A DNA stretch of 57,840 bases, from the NCBI GenBank assembly GCA_022360315.1, contig JAKSDA010000333.1, forward strand, positions 1 to 57,840, read 5' to 3'. Numbering within the stretch: position 1 is the stretch's first letter; each line of letters opens with the position of its first letter. The notes beneath the pieces were generated by a model. It ran no database searches. It had not been told where the DNA came from and saw only the letters and a program-made list of their open reading frames with translations. The position numbers were made by a program, and so were the translations under genes. This document shows, piece after piece, positions 33,505-41,055 of the stretch. The DNA is from Pseudomonadota bacterium (lineage in GTDB: Bacteria; Myxococcota_A; Polyangia; Haliangiales; Haliangiaceae).

Positions 33505-35148
33505 CTACAATGCCGGCGGGGCAGCCTGCATACTCGGCGCTTTCTTGCCCCCGCCGACTTTGTTCTTTGCGGACTGGATCATGGCCTCCACTTTCTTGGT
33601 GACCGCGCAGCTTTTGATTTTGCGCATGAAGCCCCGCTTGAAGTGGATGTCGTAGTACGCACCCATCGCAGTGATCTCGGGGCCGGGAATCTCCAGTGTG
33701 TTCGCGTTATCGACAATCGTAAAGAGGATGTTTCTTACATCAACTCCCTTCTCATAGAGCTCATCCAAGTCGTTCTTGAAGTACTCTATGAGCACGTAGG
33801 ACTTTGCTACCTCGTCATCCTGAAAATTGTACGTGGTGAAACTGTGCTGCCCGTCGATCGCCACGGGCAGCTTGAACTTCTTCAGGTTGGACCTCTCCTG
33901 GAGCCCATCGTAGGAATCGCTCCCCGCTGTGGGCACCATGGTTTTATTCATCAGGGTTTTGTGCCCACTGGCCGGCAGCAAGGCGAGCAGCTTGTAGAAA
34001 CCGTCTATGCTCTCTTTTAATTCCTGCCGAGTCATCTCGTCGTCGAGGTACATGACATAGTTAAAAGAGCTCTCCGGCGAGCCGTACTCGCGGACAATTT
34101 CGACCGCCTTGAGGTTGATGTCGTAGTTGGTCTTTTTGCCCATCCGATCCAGAACGCCCTCGCTCATCGTCTCGACGCCGATGGAGATCTCGACCTCGAT
34201 TCCGGCTTTTTCAAGCTTGCGGAACACCTCCCACAGATGCGGAGTCTTGGTATGAGAAGTCACTATGCCACGAGGGGTCGCCTCGAAGATGATCTTCTCA
34301 AGGTCGGGCAGTTTCGACAACCCTACGAACATGCCGTGGGCACGCTCGTAGTCGCGAATGGAGGTGCCCAGGAAGTCGTCGTCAAAAACATTGATGACGT
34401 CGATTTTACGCTTGGCCCCCAGCTTGTTGAGCCCATCCAAAATTCTCTCCGGGCTCTGCGCTCTCCGCTTGCGTATGCCGTACTCGTTGGCCAGCTTGGT
34501 CACCGAGCAGAATGAGCAATTCCAGAAACATCCTCTGGACGTATACACCGCGATCTGGTCGTAGGCGTCCTCTCCCTTGCCCAGGCCGGGGAAGATCGAT
34601 CGATCGGGATAGAAATGGTCCACAGACGGATAGGCTGGTCGCGACGTATTGGTGATTATCTTGTCGCCAACCTTGTACGACAAGCCGCGGATGTCGTGAA
34701 ATCGGCTGCGGTCGCCATTGGCCAGGGCGTCTTCCAGCTCTCTCGCAGTCTCCTCGCCTTCACCGAAGATAATCGCGTCCAGTTCAGTGTTTTCCAGGGT
34801 TTTTTCTCGGTGACCCGGCACCGAGACCAGGCCGCCGCCGCCGAGAAGAAATACATCCTTGTGATTGTTCCGGAGCTTCTTCAGCCAGGTATCGTCGAGA
34901 TCGGAAAACCGATGGAAGGTGAAACCGATGATATCTGGCTTCTCCTTCGCGATCAGGTCCATCATCATCTCTTCGATGCGGGCGTCTCGCGTCTCTTTAT
35001 CCTCTTGAGGGTTTTCCTTTTTGAGATGGCCGGTCCACCAAAACGCGTCGAACCCGATTACCTCGTGCTGCAAATACCCGGCGACATAGGTCATCCCCAA
35101 CGGAAAGGGAGTGCTGTGATGGGGCAGGTTGAGCATTAATGTTTTCAT
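33505..35148 (-). CDS. B12-binding-type radical SAM enzyme
   Basis: A 547-aa class B-type radical SAM protein. Residues 1-145 resemble the cobalamin-binding domain (LPHHSTPFPLGMTYVAGYL, PDIIGFTF, IFGEGEETA) without a DxHxxG base-off motif. The Fe-S cluster motif is C207-FWN-C211-SF-C214 in YTSRGCFWNCSFCSV, followed by the SPERILDGLNKL helix, VFDDDF and IGVETMSEGVLDRM. The last 180 residues are an unassigned accessory domain with an Ala/Pro-rich end. Family members methylate or rearrange unactivated carbons. Nineteen bases after the ArsD-like gene. Its substrate is unknown; a role in building an arsenical is inferred from context. Confidence 0.85.
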   Translation of the reverse strand: MKTLMLNLPHHSTPFPLGMTYVAGYLQHEVIGFDAFWWTGHLKKENPQEDKETRDARIEEMMMDLIAKEKPDIIGFTFHRFSDLDDTWLKKLRNNHKDVFLLGGGGLVSVPGHREKTLENTELDAIIFGEGEETARELEDALANGDRSRFHDIRGLSYKVGDKIITNTSRPAYPSVDHFYPDRSIFPGLGKGEDAYDQIAVYTSRGCFWNCSFCSVTKLANEYGIRKRRAQSPERILDGLNKLGAKRKIDVINVFDDDFLGTSIRDYERAHGMFVGLSKLPDLEKIIFEATPRGIVTSHTKTPHLWEVFRKLEKAGIEVEISIGVETMSEGVLDRMGKKTNYDINLKAVEIVREYGSPESSFNYVMYLDDEMTRQELKESIDGFYKLLALLPASGHKTLMNKTMVPTAGSDSYDGLQERSNLKKFKLPVAIDGQHSFTTYNFQDDEVAKSYVLIEYFKNDLDELYEKGVDVRNILFTIVDNANTLEIPGPEITAMGAYYDIHFKRGFMRKIKSCAVTKKVEAMIQSAKNKVGGGKKAPSMQAAPPAL

Positions 35149-35167
35149 ATACTTCTCCTCATCACCT

Positions 35168-35569
35168 CTACGAAGCAGCTGCGCTGCTCTTTTCGGCTAT
35201 GGCTTCGAGTTCGGCCATGAATTCGTCACCTGTTGGAATGCGACCGATAAATTTGACCTGACTGTCGATGACAACAATCGGTAGTAGCTCGGCGATATCG
35301 GTATCCCGGCTGATCCCTGAAGCCTCACAATGTCGCCAAAAATGCTCCAGTGCCTCCCCTCCTTCAGATATGTCGTTGACGTCGACATTCACTTTGTCTT
35401 CCCAGTTATCCTCTCGAATATAGGTATGCAGAAATGCGATCTTCGTGTCATCAGGAATATCCTGAGTGCCACAACATGAGCTCATGAATGACGACGTGAC
35501 TTCTGCGCCACAACAAACAGGGGCATCCAGCTTGCGGTCGCCTTTAAAGATCTCCACGGCTATTGGCAT
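35168..35569 (-). CDS. Small ArsD-like Cys-pair protein
   Basis: A 133-aa protein, ATG 35569 with AAAAGGAG upstream. The N-terminal part carries two vicinal Cys pairs (APVCCGAE at Cys19-20 and SSCCGTQD at 32-33). The C-terminal part (LLPIVVIDSQVKFIGRIPTGDEF, near 93-115) matches the LPLLLLDGE...GRYP segment of ArsD. The middle is longer than in ArsD. ArsD binds As(III) by Cys pairs and delivers it to the ArsA ATPase; no arsA is here. First gene of the leftward cluster. Thiol or metalloid chaperone is the likely role. Confidence 0.65.
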   Translation of the reverse strand: MPIAVEIFKGDRKLDAPVCCGAEVTSSFMSSCCGTQDIPDDTKIAFLHTYIREDNWEDKVNVDVNDISEGGEALEHFWRHCEASGISRDTDIAELLPIVVIDSQVKFIGRIPTGDEFMAELEAIAEKSSAAAS

Positions 35570-35593
35570 TTCGTGACTCCTTTTGCTCTGAGG

Positions 35594-35609
35594 CCATCTG
35601 CATAGATGG
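35594..35609. promoter_or_regulatory. 16-bp inverted repeat in the leader of the ArsD-like gene
   Basis: CCATCT-GCAT-AGATGG, perfect 6-bp arms, lies 25 bases upstream of the ATG. It could be an operator or an RNA hairpin. Confidence 0.35.
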
Positions 35610-36095
35610 GTATTGATGAACGCATCGTCGCTTGAGGTAGCTTTTCTTCAAAAAACGTTAGCTAAAATACGATTTACCCATGAGCGGAATGGGCAACTCG
35701 CAGCTGCGCTATGTCGATTACCGATAGAAATTTCTGTTCCTCGACGTCGGATGCGCAAAGGCAATGGAGTATTGTAGCATCTCTCGTCTCTAAATAAGTA
35801 ATGAAGTTTACTACCCATAGCCAAAATAAAACACCAGCGATTCCAGGCTCATACAATCGAGCTCAAGCCAAACCCCGCGAAAAAAACTCACACCACCGAA
35901 TTATTCAGGGAAATTTGTAGCAGAAAGCACGGAAAAATTTCTACGTCTAAGCAAATCCCCGAACTGATGCTTGTTCGACCGTAGAGTGTAAATTTTCGAC
36001 ATCATTGATATTTCTTACTGCACCAAAGGCTCGATGTCCAGTGCTTTGATTGCACGCGCGAATAATTGCGCGCCCGAATAGTTGCATTTTGCAGA

Positions 36096-36108
36096 TATTT
36101 GACAAATA
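36096..36108 (+). promoter_or_regulatory. Perfect palindrome overlapping a TTGACA hexamer, probable MarR operator
   Basis: TATTTGACAAATA is palindromic about its central base and contains TTGACA (36099-36104). It is 95 bases before the MarR start. MarR proteins commonly bind such palindromes over their own promoter. No good -10 is obvious 17 bases on. CGCGC-N8-GCGCG (36055-36072) lies just upstream. Confidence 0.5.
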
Positions 36109-36202
36109 GTAAACAGGCAACGCGAGACAAGGATGAGGGTTACCTCTCTGAGGGTTCGCTCGTCGCGCCCACTGTCACGCCCACTATTGTGGAGAAAGAC
36201 CG

Positions 36203-36709
36203 TTGGAGAAGCAGTCGCAGTCAAGCGAAATTACGGAAGACGTGCACCTCGATCGTGAGCGTTTCGCCGCCGACCTCTTCTCGATTGTTCGCCTATTTGG
36301 GGTATTTAGTCGAGATCAAGCCTGTCAAAGCTCAGTGAGCGTAGCCCAGTGTTGGATTCTGCAGGAGCTACTCAACGGGCAGAGAGAAGTCTCTGCTCTG
36401 GCCAAATTTGCCGGTATCTCTCCCAGTGCAGCGAGTCGGTTACTCGATAGCCTGGAGCGCAGCAACTACATTATGCGCATGCACGATACTCGAGATCGGC
36501 GGCGGGTGCTGCTGAACCTCACTGAGACTGGTATTGAAGAGGCAAAGAAACTTCATGCCATGGCATTGGGTTATGTAGGTCATATCGCATCACTCTTACC
36601 CCGCGAGGAAGTGGCGACCATCGAACGAGCGCTAACTCAACTACGAGAAGCGATGAATCAAGCTGCTGCACGGGGGGTGAAGTGCGGCGATCTGATTGCA
36701 ACGGAATGA
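36203..36709 (+). CDS. MarR-family transcriptional regulator
   Basis: A 168-aa winged-helix regulator. TTG 36203 has GGAG eight bases upstream. The core is MarR: QCWILQELLNG, VSALAKFAGISPSAASRLLDSLERSNYI (recognition helix near 78-90) and the wing DTRDRRRVLLNLTETG. Cysteines at 49 and 58 (DQACQSS, AQCWI) precede it and might sense oxidation or thiol-binding metalloids; one more is near the end. The RND gene follows by 112 bases, so it probably controls the exporter cassette and perhaps the divergent cluster. Confidence 0.88.
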   Translation: MEKQSQSSEITEDVHLDRERFAADLFSIVRLFGVFSRDQACQSSVSVAQCWILQELLNGQREVSALAKFAGISPSAASRLLDSLERSNYIMRMHDTRDRRRVLLNLTETGIEEAKKLHAMALGYVGHIASLLPREEVATIERALTQLREAMNQAAARGVKCGDLIATE

Positions 36710-36821
36710 GCCACCTCGAGGCGTTGGCCAGACAACTCGAGCATTATTAACCAAACTCCCCTCTTGTACACGTGACGCTTTTTTGGCAAAAAGGCTCCAA
36801 TTCATAAGAGGAAATTCCCGG

Positions 36822-39671
36822 ATGATGATGAAAGACAAAGTTGTCGATTTATGCGTAAACCGACCCAAGACGGTTATATGGGCTACGGTCGGGATTTCGC
36901 TCGCCATCATAGCTCTCGTCTTGATGGGCACGTTAACACCGCTCCCGCTGAATCCGGTCGAGGTGGACACCGATCCGGAGAACATGCTCTCCCATGATGA
37001 GCCGGTTCGCGTGTTCCACAATGCGATGCGCAAAAAGTTTGACCTGCACGACATTGCTGTTGTGGGGGTGGCGAACGAGGAGCACCCAGATGGTGTCTTC
37101 AACCCGGAGACACTCAAGAATATCTACGATCTCACCGAGTTTGCCAAAACCCTGCAATGGGAAGACGAAGAGGGCAAGCTGGTCGGGGTTATCGAGGTCG
37201 ACCTGATCGCGGCTTCCACCGTGGACAACATCGAACAAGCTGGTCTCGGTGTTGTCAACTTCGAGTGGTTGATGGCCGAGCCCCCGAAGACTGCCGAGGA
37301 AGCCCGGGCCATCGGCGATAAAGCGGCCCGCATCCCGTTCTTGAACGGCACGCTGGTATCAGAAAATCGCAAGTCGCTGGCCCTCTACCTGCCGCTCACC
37401 AGCAAAGACGTGAGCAATGAGGTGTACAACCGCCTCAACGAAAAAATCGCCGAGATAAAGGGAGACGAGAGCTACCACCTCACTGGCCTGCCAATGGCCG
37501 AGGATGTGTTCGGCGTCGAGATGTTTGTCCAGATGGGGATCTCGGGACCCCTGTCCATGGTCATGATCTTCGTCCTCCTCTTGATCTTCTTCCGCAAGAT
37601 CAACCTCATCCTGGCGCCCATGATCATCTCGCAGGTGACGGTCGTGGTCGCGATGGGCGGGATGATCATCTGCGGCTTCTCGATCCACATCCTCAGCAGC
37701 CTGATCCCGATCTTCATCATGCCGATCGCGGTTCTGGATGCCGTCCACATCTTGAGTGAGTTCTTCGACCGCTATCAGCAGACGCGAGATCGGGAAAAGA
37801 CGATCAAAGTCGTCATGGACGAGTTGTTCACGCCGATGCTGTACACCTCGCTCACCACCGCGGCCGGGTTTGTGTCGCTGGCCTTCACGCCGATTCCACC
37901 GGTGCGCATCTTCGGAACCTTTGTCGCTATCGGCATCATGGCGGCGTGGCTGCTGACCATCACGTTCATGCCGGCCTATATCATGCTCATCCGTCCCGAA
38001 AAACTCGAGACGTTTGGAGCCAAGCACGAAGAAGGCGACGAGGATCACCTGAGCCCACCTACCAGTGGAATTCTGGCCCGTGTTCTGTACTGGATGGGCG
38101 GATTGACCTACCGACAGGCCAAACCCATCCTCGGCCTGTCACTGGTAGTCCTGGCCATCGCGGTCTACGGCATCAGCCAGATCGTCGTCAACGACAATCC
38201 CATGAAGTGGTTCGGAGTCAACCATCCGATCCGAGTTGCCGACCGAATCATGAACCGGAACTTCGGCGGCACCTACATGGCGTATCTGGCCCTGTCGGCT
38301 CCTGACGAGCAATACGATCCCGCCAGGGTTCTGGCCGATTTTAACAACGACGCCAAAAAGAAGGGCGAAGAGCTGAAGAACACCTACGGCAATGCGCCCG
38401 AGGCGTTCGCCGAGCTGCAAGGAATGGCCGAGCCGCTGGTCAAGACTGCCGATTCGCGCCTGGCGTTCCTGGAACTACTGGCCAAACAGCTCGATAGCGC
38501 GGCCAGAGAAGGCGAGTTGTGGGAACAGGTCAGCCTGTTCGTGGATAGTCAGCGGCAGAAGGGGCAGATATTCAAGGATCCCAAGATTCTCGCCTATATC
38601 GAACAACTGCAAGAGGTGATGGGTGCAACCGAGGTCGTGGGCAAGTCCACGTCGGTGGTGGACCTCATCAAGACCATCCACCGAGAACTCCTGCTGGGCG
38701 ACGATAAACAGTATCGCATCCCGGACAATCGCGAAAAAGTGGCCCAGTGCATGTTGACGTTCCAGACCGGCCATCGCCCCCAGGATCTCTGGCATTACGT
38801 CACACCCGACTACAGAAGCACGAGTCTGTGGGTACAGCTCAAGAGCGGCGACAATACCGACATGACCCACGTGGTGGACGCTGTGAATGCGTTCATCGAA
38901 AAGAATCCCCTGCCGGCCGGTCTCACGACCGATTGGTTTGGACTCACCTACCTGAACGTGGTGTGGCAGGACAAGATGGTCTACGGCATGCTCGAGGCAT
39001 TCGCGGGCAGCTTCTTCGTGGTCTTCTTCCTGATGTCGTGGATGTTCCGTTCTGCACTGTGGGGCTTCCTGTCGATGCTGCCTCTCACGCTGACAATTAC
39101 CACCATCTACGGCGTGGTAGGACTGGTCGGCAAGTCATACGATATGCCTGTGGCGGTGCTTTCCTCGCTGTCACTCGGTCTGGCGGTAGACTTCGCGATT
39201 CACTTCCTGGTGCGCGGCAGGACATTCCGGATCAGACACGGCTCGTGGGAGCTGGCCAACCGAGGAGTCTTCGGCGAGCCGGCCCGCGCCATTACACGCA
39301 ATATCATCGTGGTTGCAACCGGGTTCACCCCATTGCTCTTTGCCCCGTTGACTCCGTATCAGACCGTGGGTACCTTGCTGGCGACGATTCTGCTGCTGTC
39401 CGGCTTGGTCACCTTGTTGGTTCTGCCGGCCCTTGTACGGCTCCTCGAACGTCCCCTCTTCGCAAGCGCAAAAACCGGTCAGAACACCGGCAGCAACACG
39501 TGGTTGTGCATCGGCTCGGGCATATCGATCGGCGGCATTACCGCTATCAGCGTGAAGCAGTATTCCGAGCTCGCCCCGTCGCATATCATCGGCATCGGCG
39601 TGGCAGGCGCAGTGGTCATGAGCGTCGTTTTCTACGTCGTCTGGCGAATCCGTTCCCCCCAAAGTTTCTGA
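36822..39671 (+). CDS. MMPL/RND-superfamily exporter
   Basis: A 949-aa inner-membrane transporter, ATG 36822 (the first of three near-consecutive ATGs) with AAGAGG upstream. It has the RND plan of 12 helices: TM1 at 18-40, a periplasmic loop (40-235), helices 2-6, a second loop (about 470-700) and helices 7-12. The helix-4 segment SLIPIFIMPIAVLDAVHILSEF and its repeat SLSLGLAVDFAIHF carry the Asp/His residues expected for proton relay. MMPL proteins export lipids or hydrophobic compounds. With the LolA-like and barrel genes it forms a likely trans-envelope cassette. Confidence 0.9.
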   Translation: MMMKDKVVDLCVNRPKTVIWATVGISLAIIALVLMGTLTPLPLNPVEVDTDPENMLSHDEPVRVFHNAMRKKFDLHDIAVVGVANEEHPDGVFNPETLKNIYDLTEFAKTLQWEDEEGKLVGVIEVDLIAASTVDNIEQAGLGVVNFEWLMAEPPKTAEEARAIGDKAARIPFLNGTLVSENRKSLALYLPLTSKDVSNEVYNRLNEKIAEIKGDESYHLTGLPMAEDVFGVEMFVQMGISGPLSMVMIFVLLLIFFRKINLILAPMIISQVTVVVAMGGMIICGFSIHILSSLIPIFIMPIAVLDAVHILSEFFDRYQQTRDREKTIKVVMDELFTPMLYTSLTTAAGFVSLAFTPIPPVRIFGTFVAIGIMAAWLLTITFMPAYIMLIRPEKLETFGAKHEEGDEDHLSPPTSGILARVLYWMGGLTYRQAKPILGLSLVVLAIAVYGISQIVVNDNPMKWFGVNHPIRVADRIMNRNFGGTYMAYLALSAPDEQYDPARVLADFNNDAKKKGEELKNTYGNAPEAFAELQGMAEPLVKTADSRLAFLELLAKQLDSAAREGELWEQVSLFVDSQRQKGQIFKDPKILAYIEQLQEVMGATEVVGKSTSVVDLIKTIHRELLLGDDKQYRIPDNREKVAQCMLTFQTGHRPQDLWHYVTPDYRSTSLWVQLKSGDNTDMTHVVDAVNAFIEKNPLPAGLTTDWFGLTYLNVVWQDKMVYGMLEAFAGSFFVVFFLMSWMFRSALWGFLSMLPLTLTITTIYGVVGLVGKSYDMPVAVLSSLSLGLAVDFAIHFLVRGRTFRIRHGSWELANRGVFGEPARAITRNIIVVATGFTPLLFAPLTPYQTVGTLLATILLLSGLVTLLVLPALVRLLERPLFASAKTGQNTGSNTWLCIGSGISIGGITAISVKQYSELAPSHIIGIGVAGAVVMSVVFYVVWRIRSPQSF

Positions 39672-39985
39672 ATAACGTTGTGATGGAGAGCGTCGAACAG
39701 GTTACACACAGCGCCGACGCTCTCCATTTAAGCCAAGTTTCGAAACATTCACCGCAAACATGGAGCAAACGCTCAAAACAGACGCGAGGTGAGACTGCTC
39801 GTGTGAGCACGGTTGGGTCGCAGAGCGAGACATTCACTGCACCGAATCCCGGTCACGAGCCCGGATAGCTGCGAGCAGCAGCCACAGCTGCCCGGAAGCC
39901 CGACTCTGCAACATCGAGTATTACTCTCGTCCAACCATCCCACAAATCTCAACAACCTTGTAAGCAGCCGTTGGAGATCAACATC
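39672..39985. other. Intergenic region after the RND gene
   Basis: 314 bases with no credible gene. A long hairpin lies at 39684-39726. Beyond it nothing recognisable is seen. Confidence 0.5.
39684..39726 (+). terminator. Strong hairpin after the RND gene
   Basis: TGGAGAGCGTCG (39684-39695) and CGACGCTCTCCA (39715-39726) form a perfect 12-bp stem with a 19-base loop, followed by TTTA. It is 12 bases after the stop, so it may end the transcript or uncouple the downstream genes. Confidence 0.6.
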
Positions 39986-40801
39986 ATGAACATAAAAACC
40001 ATCATTCTCACCGGATTCGCTGCCATTGGTCTAACCTTCGTGGCAGCAGGGACTTGGAGTTCACCTGCCCAGGCCCAAAACGTCGACGAGATCGTCGTCA
40101 AGGCAAACGACGCCGCCTACTGCCAGGGCAAAGACGGACGTGGCCACGTGGACATGACTATCGTTGATGGCCAGGGTCGCAAGCGGACGCGTCAGTTCAC
40201 TATGATCCGGCTGGACGAGCCCACTGCCAAGTGTGGAAAGCAGTACTACTACGTGTATTTCACCCGCCCCGCCGACGTCAACAAGACCGGCTTCCTGGTC
40301 TGGAAAAAGCCGGGCAAAGACGACGACCGCTGGCTGTACCTTCCCGCGCTCGACCTCGTCAAGCGTATCGGCGCTGCGGACAAGCGGACCAGCTTCATGG
40401 GATCGCATTTCCTCTATGAGGAGATTTCTGGACGCCATATCGACGCCGACAAGCACGAACTCGTCAAGACCACCGATGAATACTATGTAATTAAAAATAC
40501 CCCCAAAAAGCCCAAAGAGGTCAAATTCTCCTATTACAATATTTGGGTCCACAAAAAGACCTATCTCATTGTCAAAAACGAGTTTTACAACAAGTCTGGT
40601 AAGAAGTACCGCGAGTTCAAAGCCGAGAAGGTGGAGACGATTCAGGGTTATCCGACCATCATGAAACAGACCATGAAGGACCTGCAGACCGGCGGGTACA
40701 CCACGATCAGTTTCCGCAAGGTTCAATACGATATTGGTCTTCCCAAGGACATCTTCAGCGAGCGCTACTTGCGCAAGCCCCCGAAGAAACACCTTCGCTA
40801 A
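39986..40801 (+). CDS. LolA-like outer-membrane lipoprotein-sorting family protein
   Basis: A 271-aa secreted periplasmic protein. ATG 39986 has GGAGATC upstream. The signal peptide ends in an AQA site near residue 31. The rest matches the outer membrane lipoprotein-sorting family (YVYFTRPADVNKTGFLVWKKPGKDDDRWLYLP, GSHFLYEEISGR, LPKDIFSERYL), with a LolA/LolB-type half-barrel fold that binds lipids. In many Proteobacteria such proteins sit beside MMPL exporters. It probably carries the exported molecule across the periplasm. Confidence 0.85.
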   Translation: MNIKTIILTGFAAIGLTFVAAGTWSSPAQAQNVDEIVVKANDAAYCQGKDGRGHVDMTIVDGQGRKRTRQFTMIRLDEPTAKCGKQYYYVYFTRPADVNKTGFLVWKKPGKDDDRWLYLPALDLVKRIGAADKRTSFMGSHFLYEEISGRHIDADKHELVKTTDEYYVIKNTPKKPKEVKFSYYNIWVHKKTYLIVKNEFYNKSGKKYREFKAEKVETIQGYPTIMKQTMKDLQTGGYTTISFRKVQYDIGLPKDIFSERYLRKPPKKHLR

Positions 40802-41055
40802 TCCTCTTGGCCGCGTTGGACGAATCTGCTGACGTTGCAGAGCTCCGGTCGTCGATCCACTGTTCGCCATCCGGCCTCGACGCCGGGGCTCTTTCTTGGT
40901 ACCCATGACGCATGAGCGCCAAGGTAGCTTGGAACTCAACACCCACTCGATGGGCGTGTGAACATGCGCCCATCGGTGAATTCTGGCGGGGGGGTACCCG
41001 ACTGATTTGCCGGGGTCGCCATTTTACTATCAACACTTCGAACGGCTCGAAAGCC

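Larger units (their letters stand above)
35570..36202. other. AT-rich divergent control region
   Basis: About 630 bases between the leftward arsenic-type cluster and the rightward MarR gene. Short frames within it lack support. It holds CCATCT-GCAT-AGATGG at 35594-35609, CGCGC-N8-GCGCG at 36055-36072 and TATTTGACAAATA at 36096-36108. It probably contains promoters for both directions. Confidence 0.6.

Noticed and set aside
35674..35856. 60-codon frame in the AT-rich divergent region
   Set aside because: One hydrophobic stretch only and no ribosome site.
39786..39812. GTGAGACTG near 39790 as a third copy of the intergenic repeat
   Set aside because: Only the nine-base block matches; the other blocks and the pairing arm are absent.
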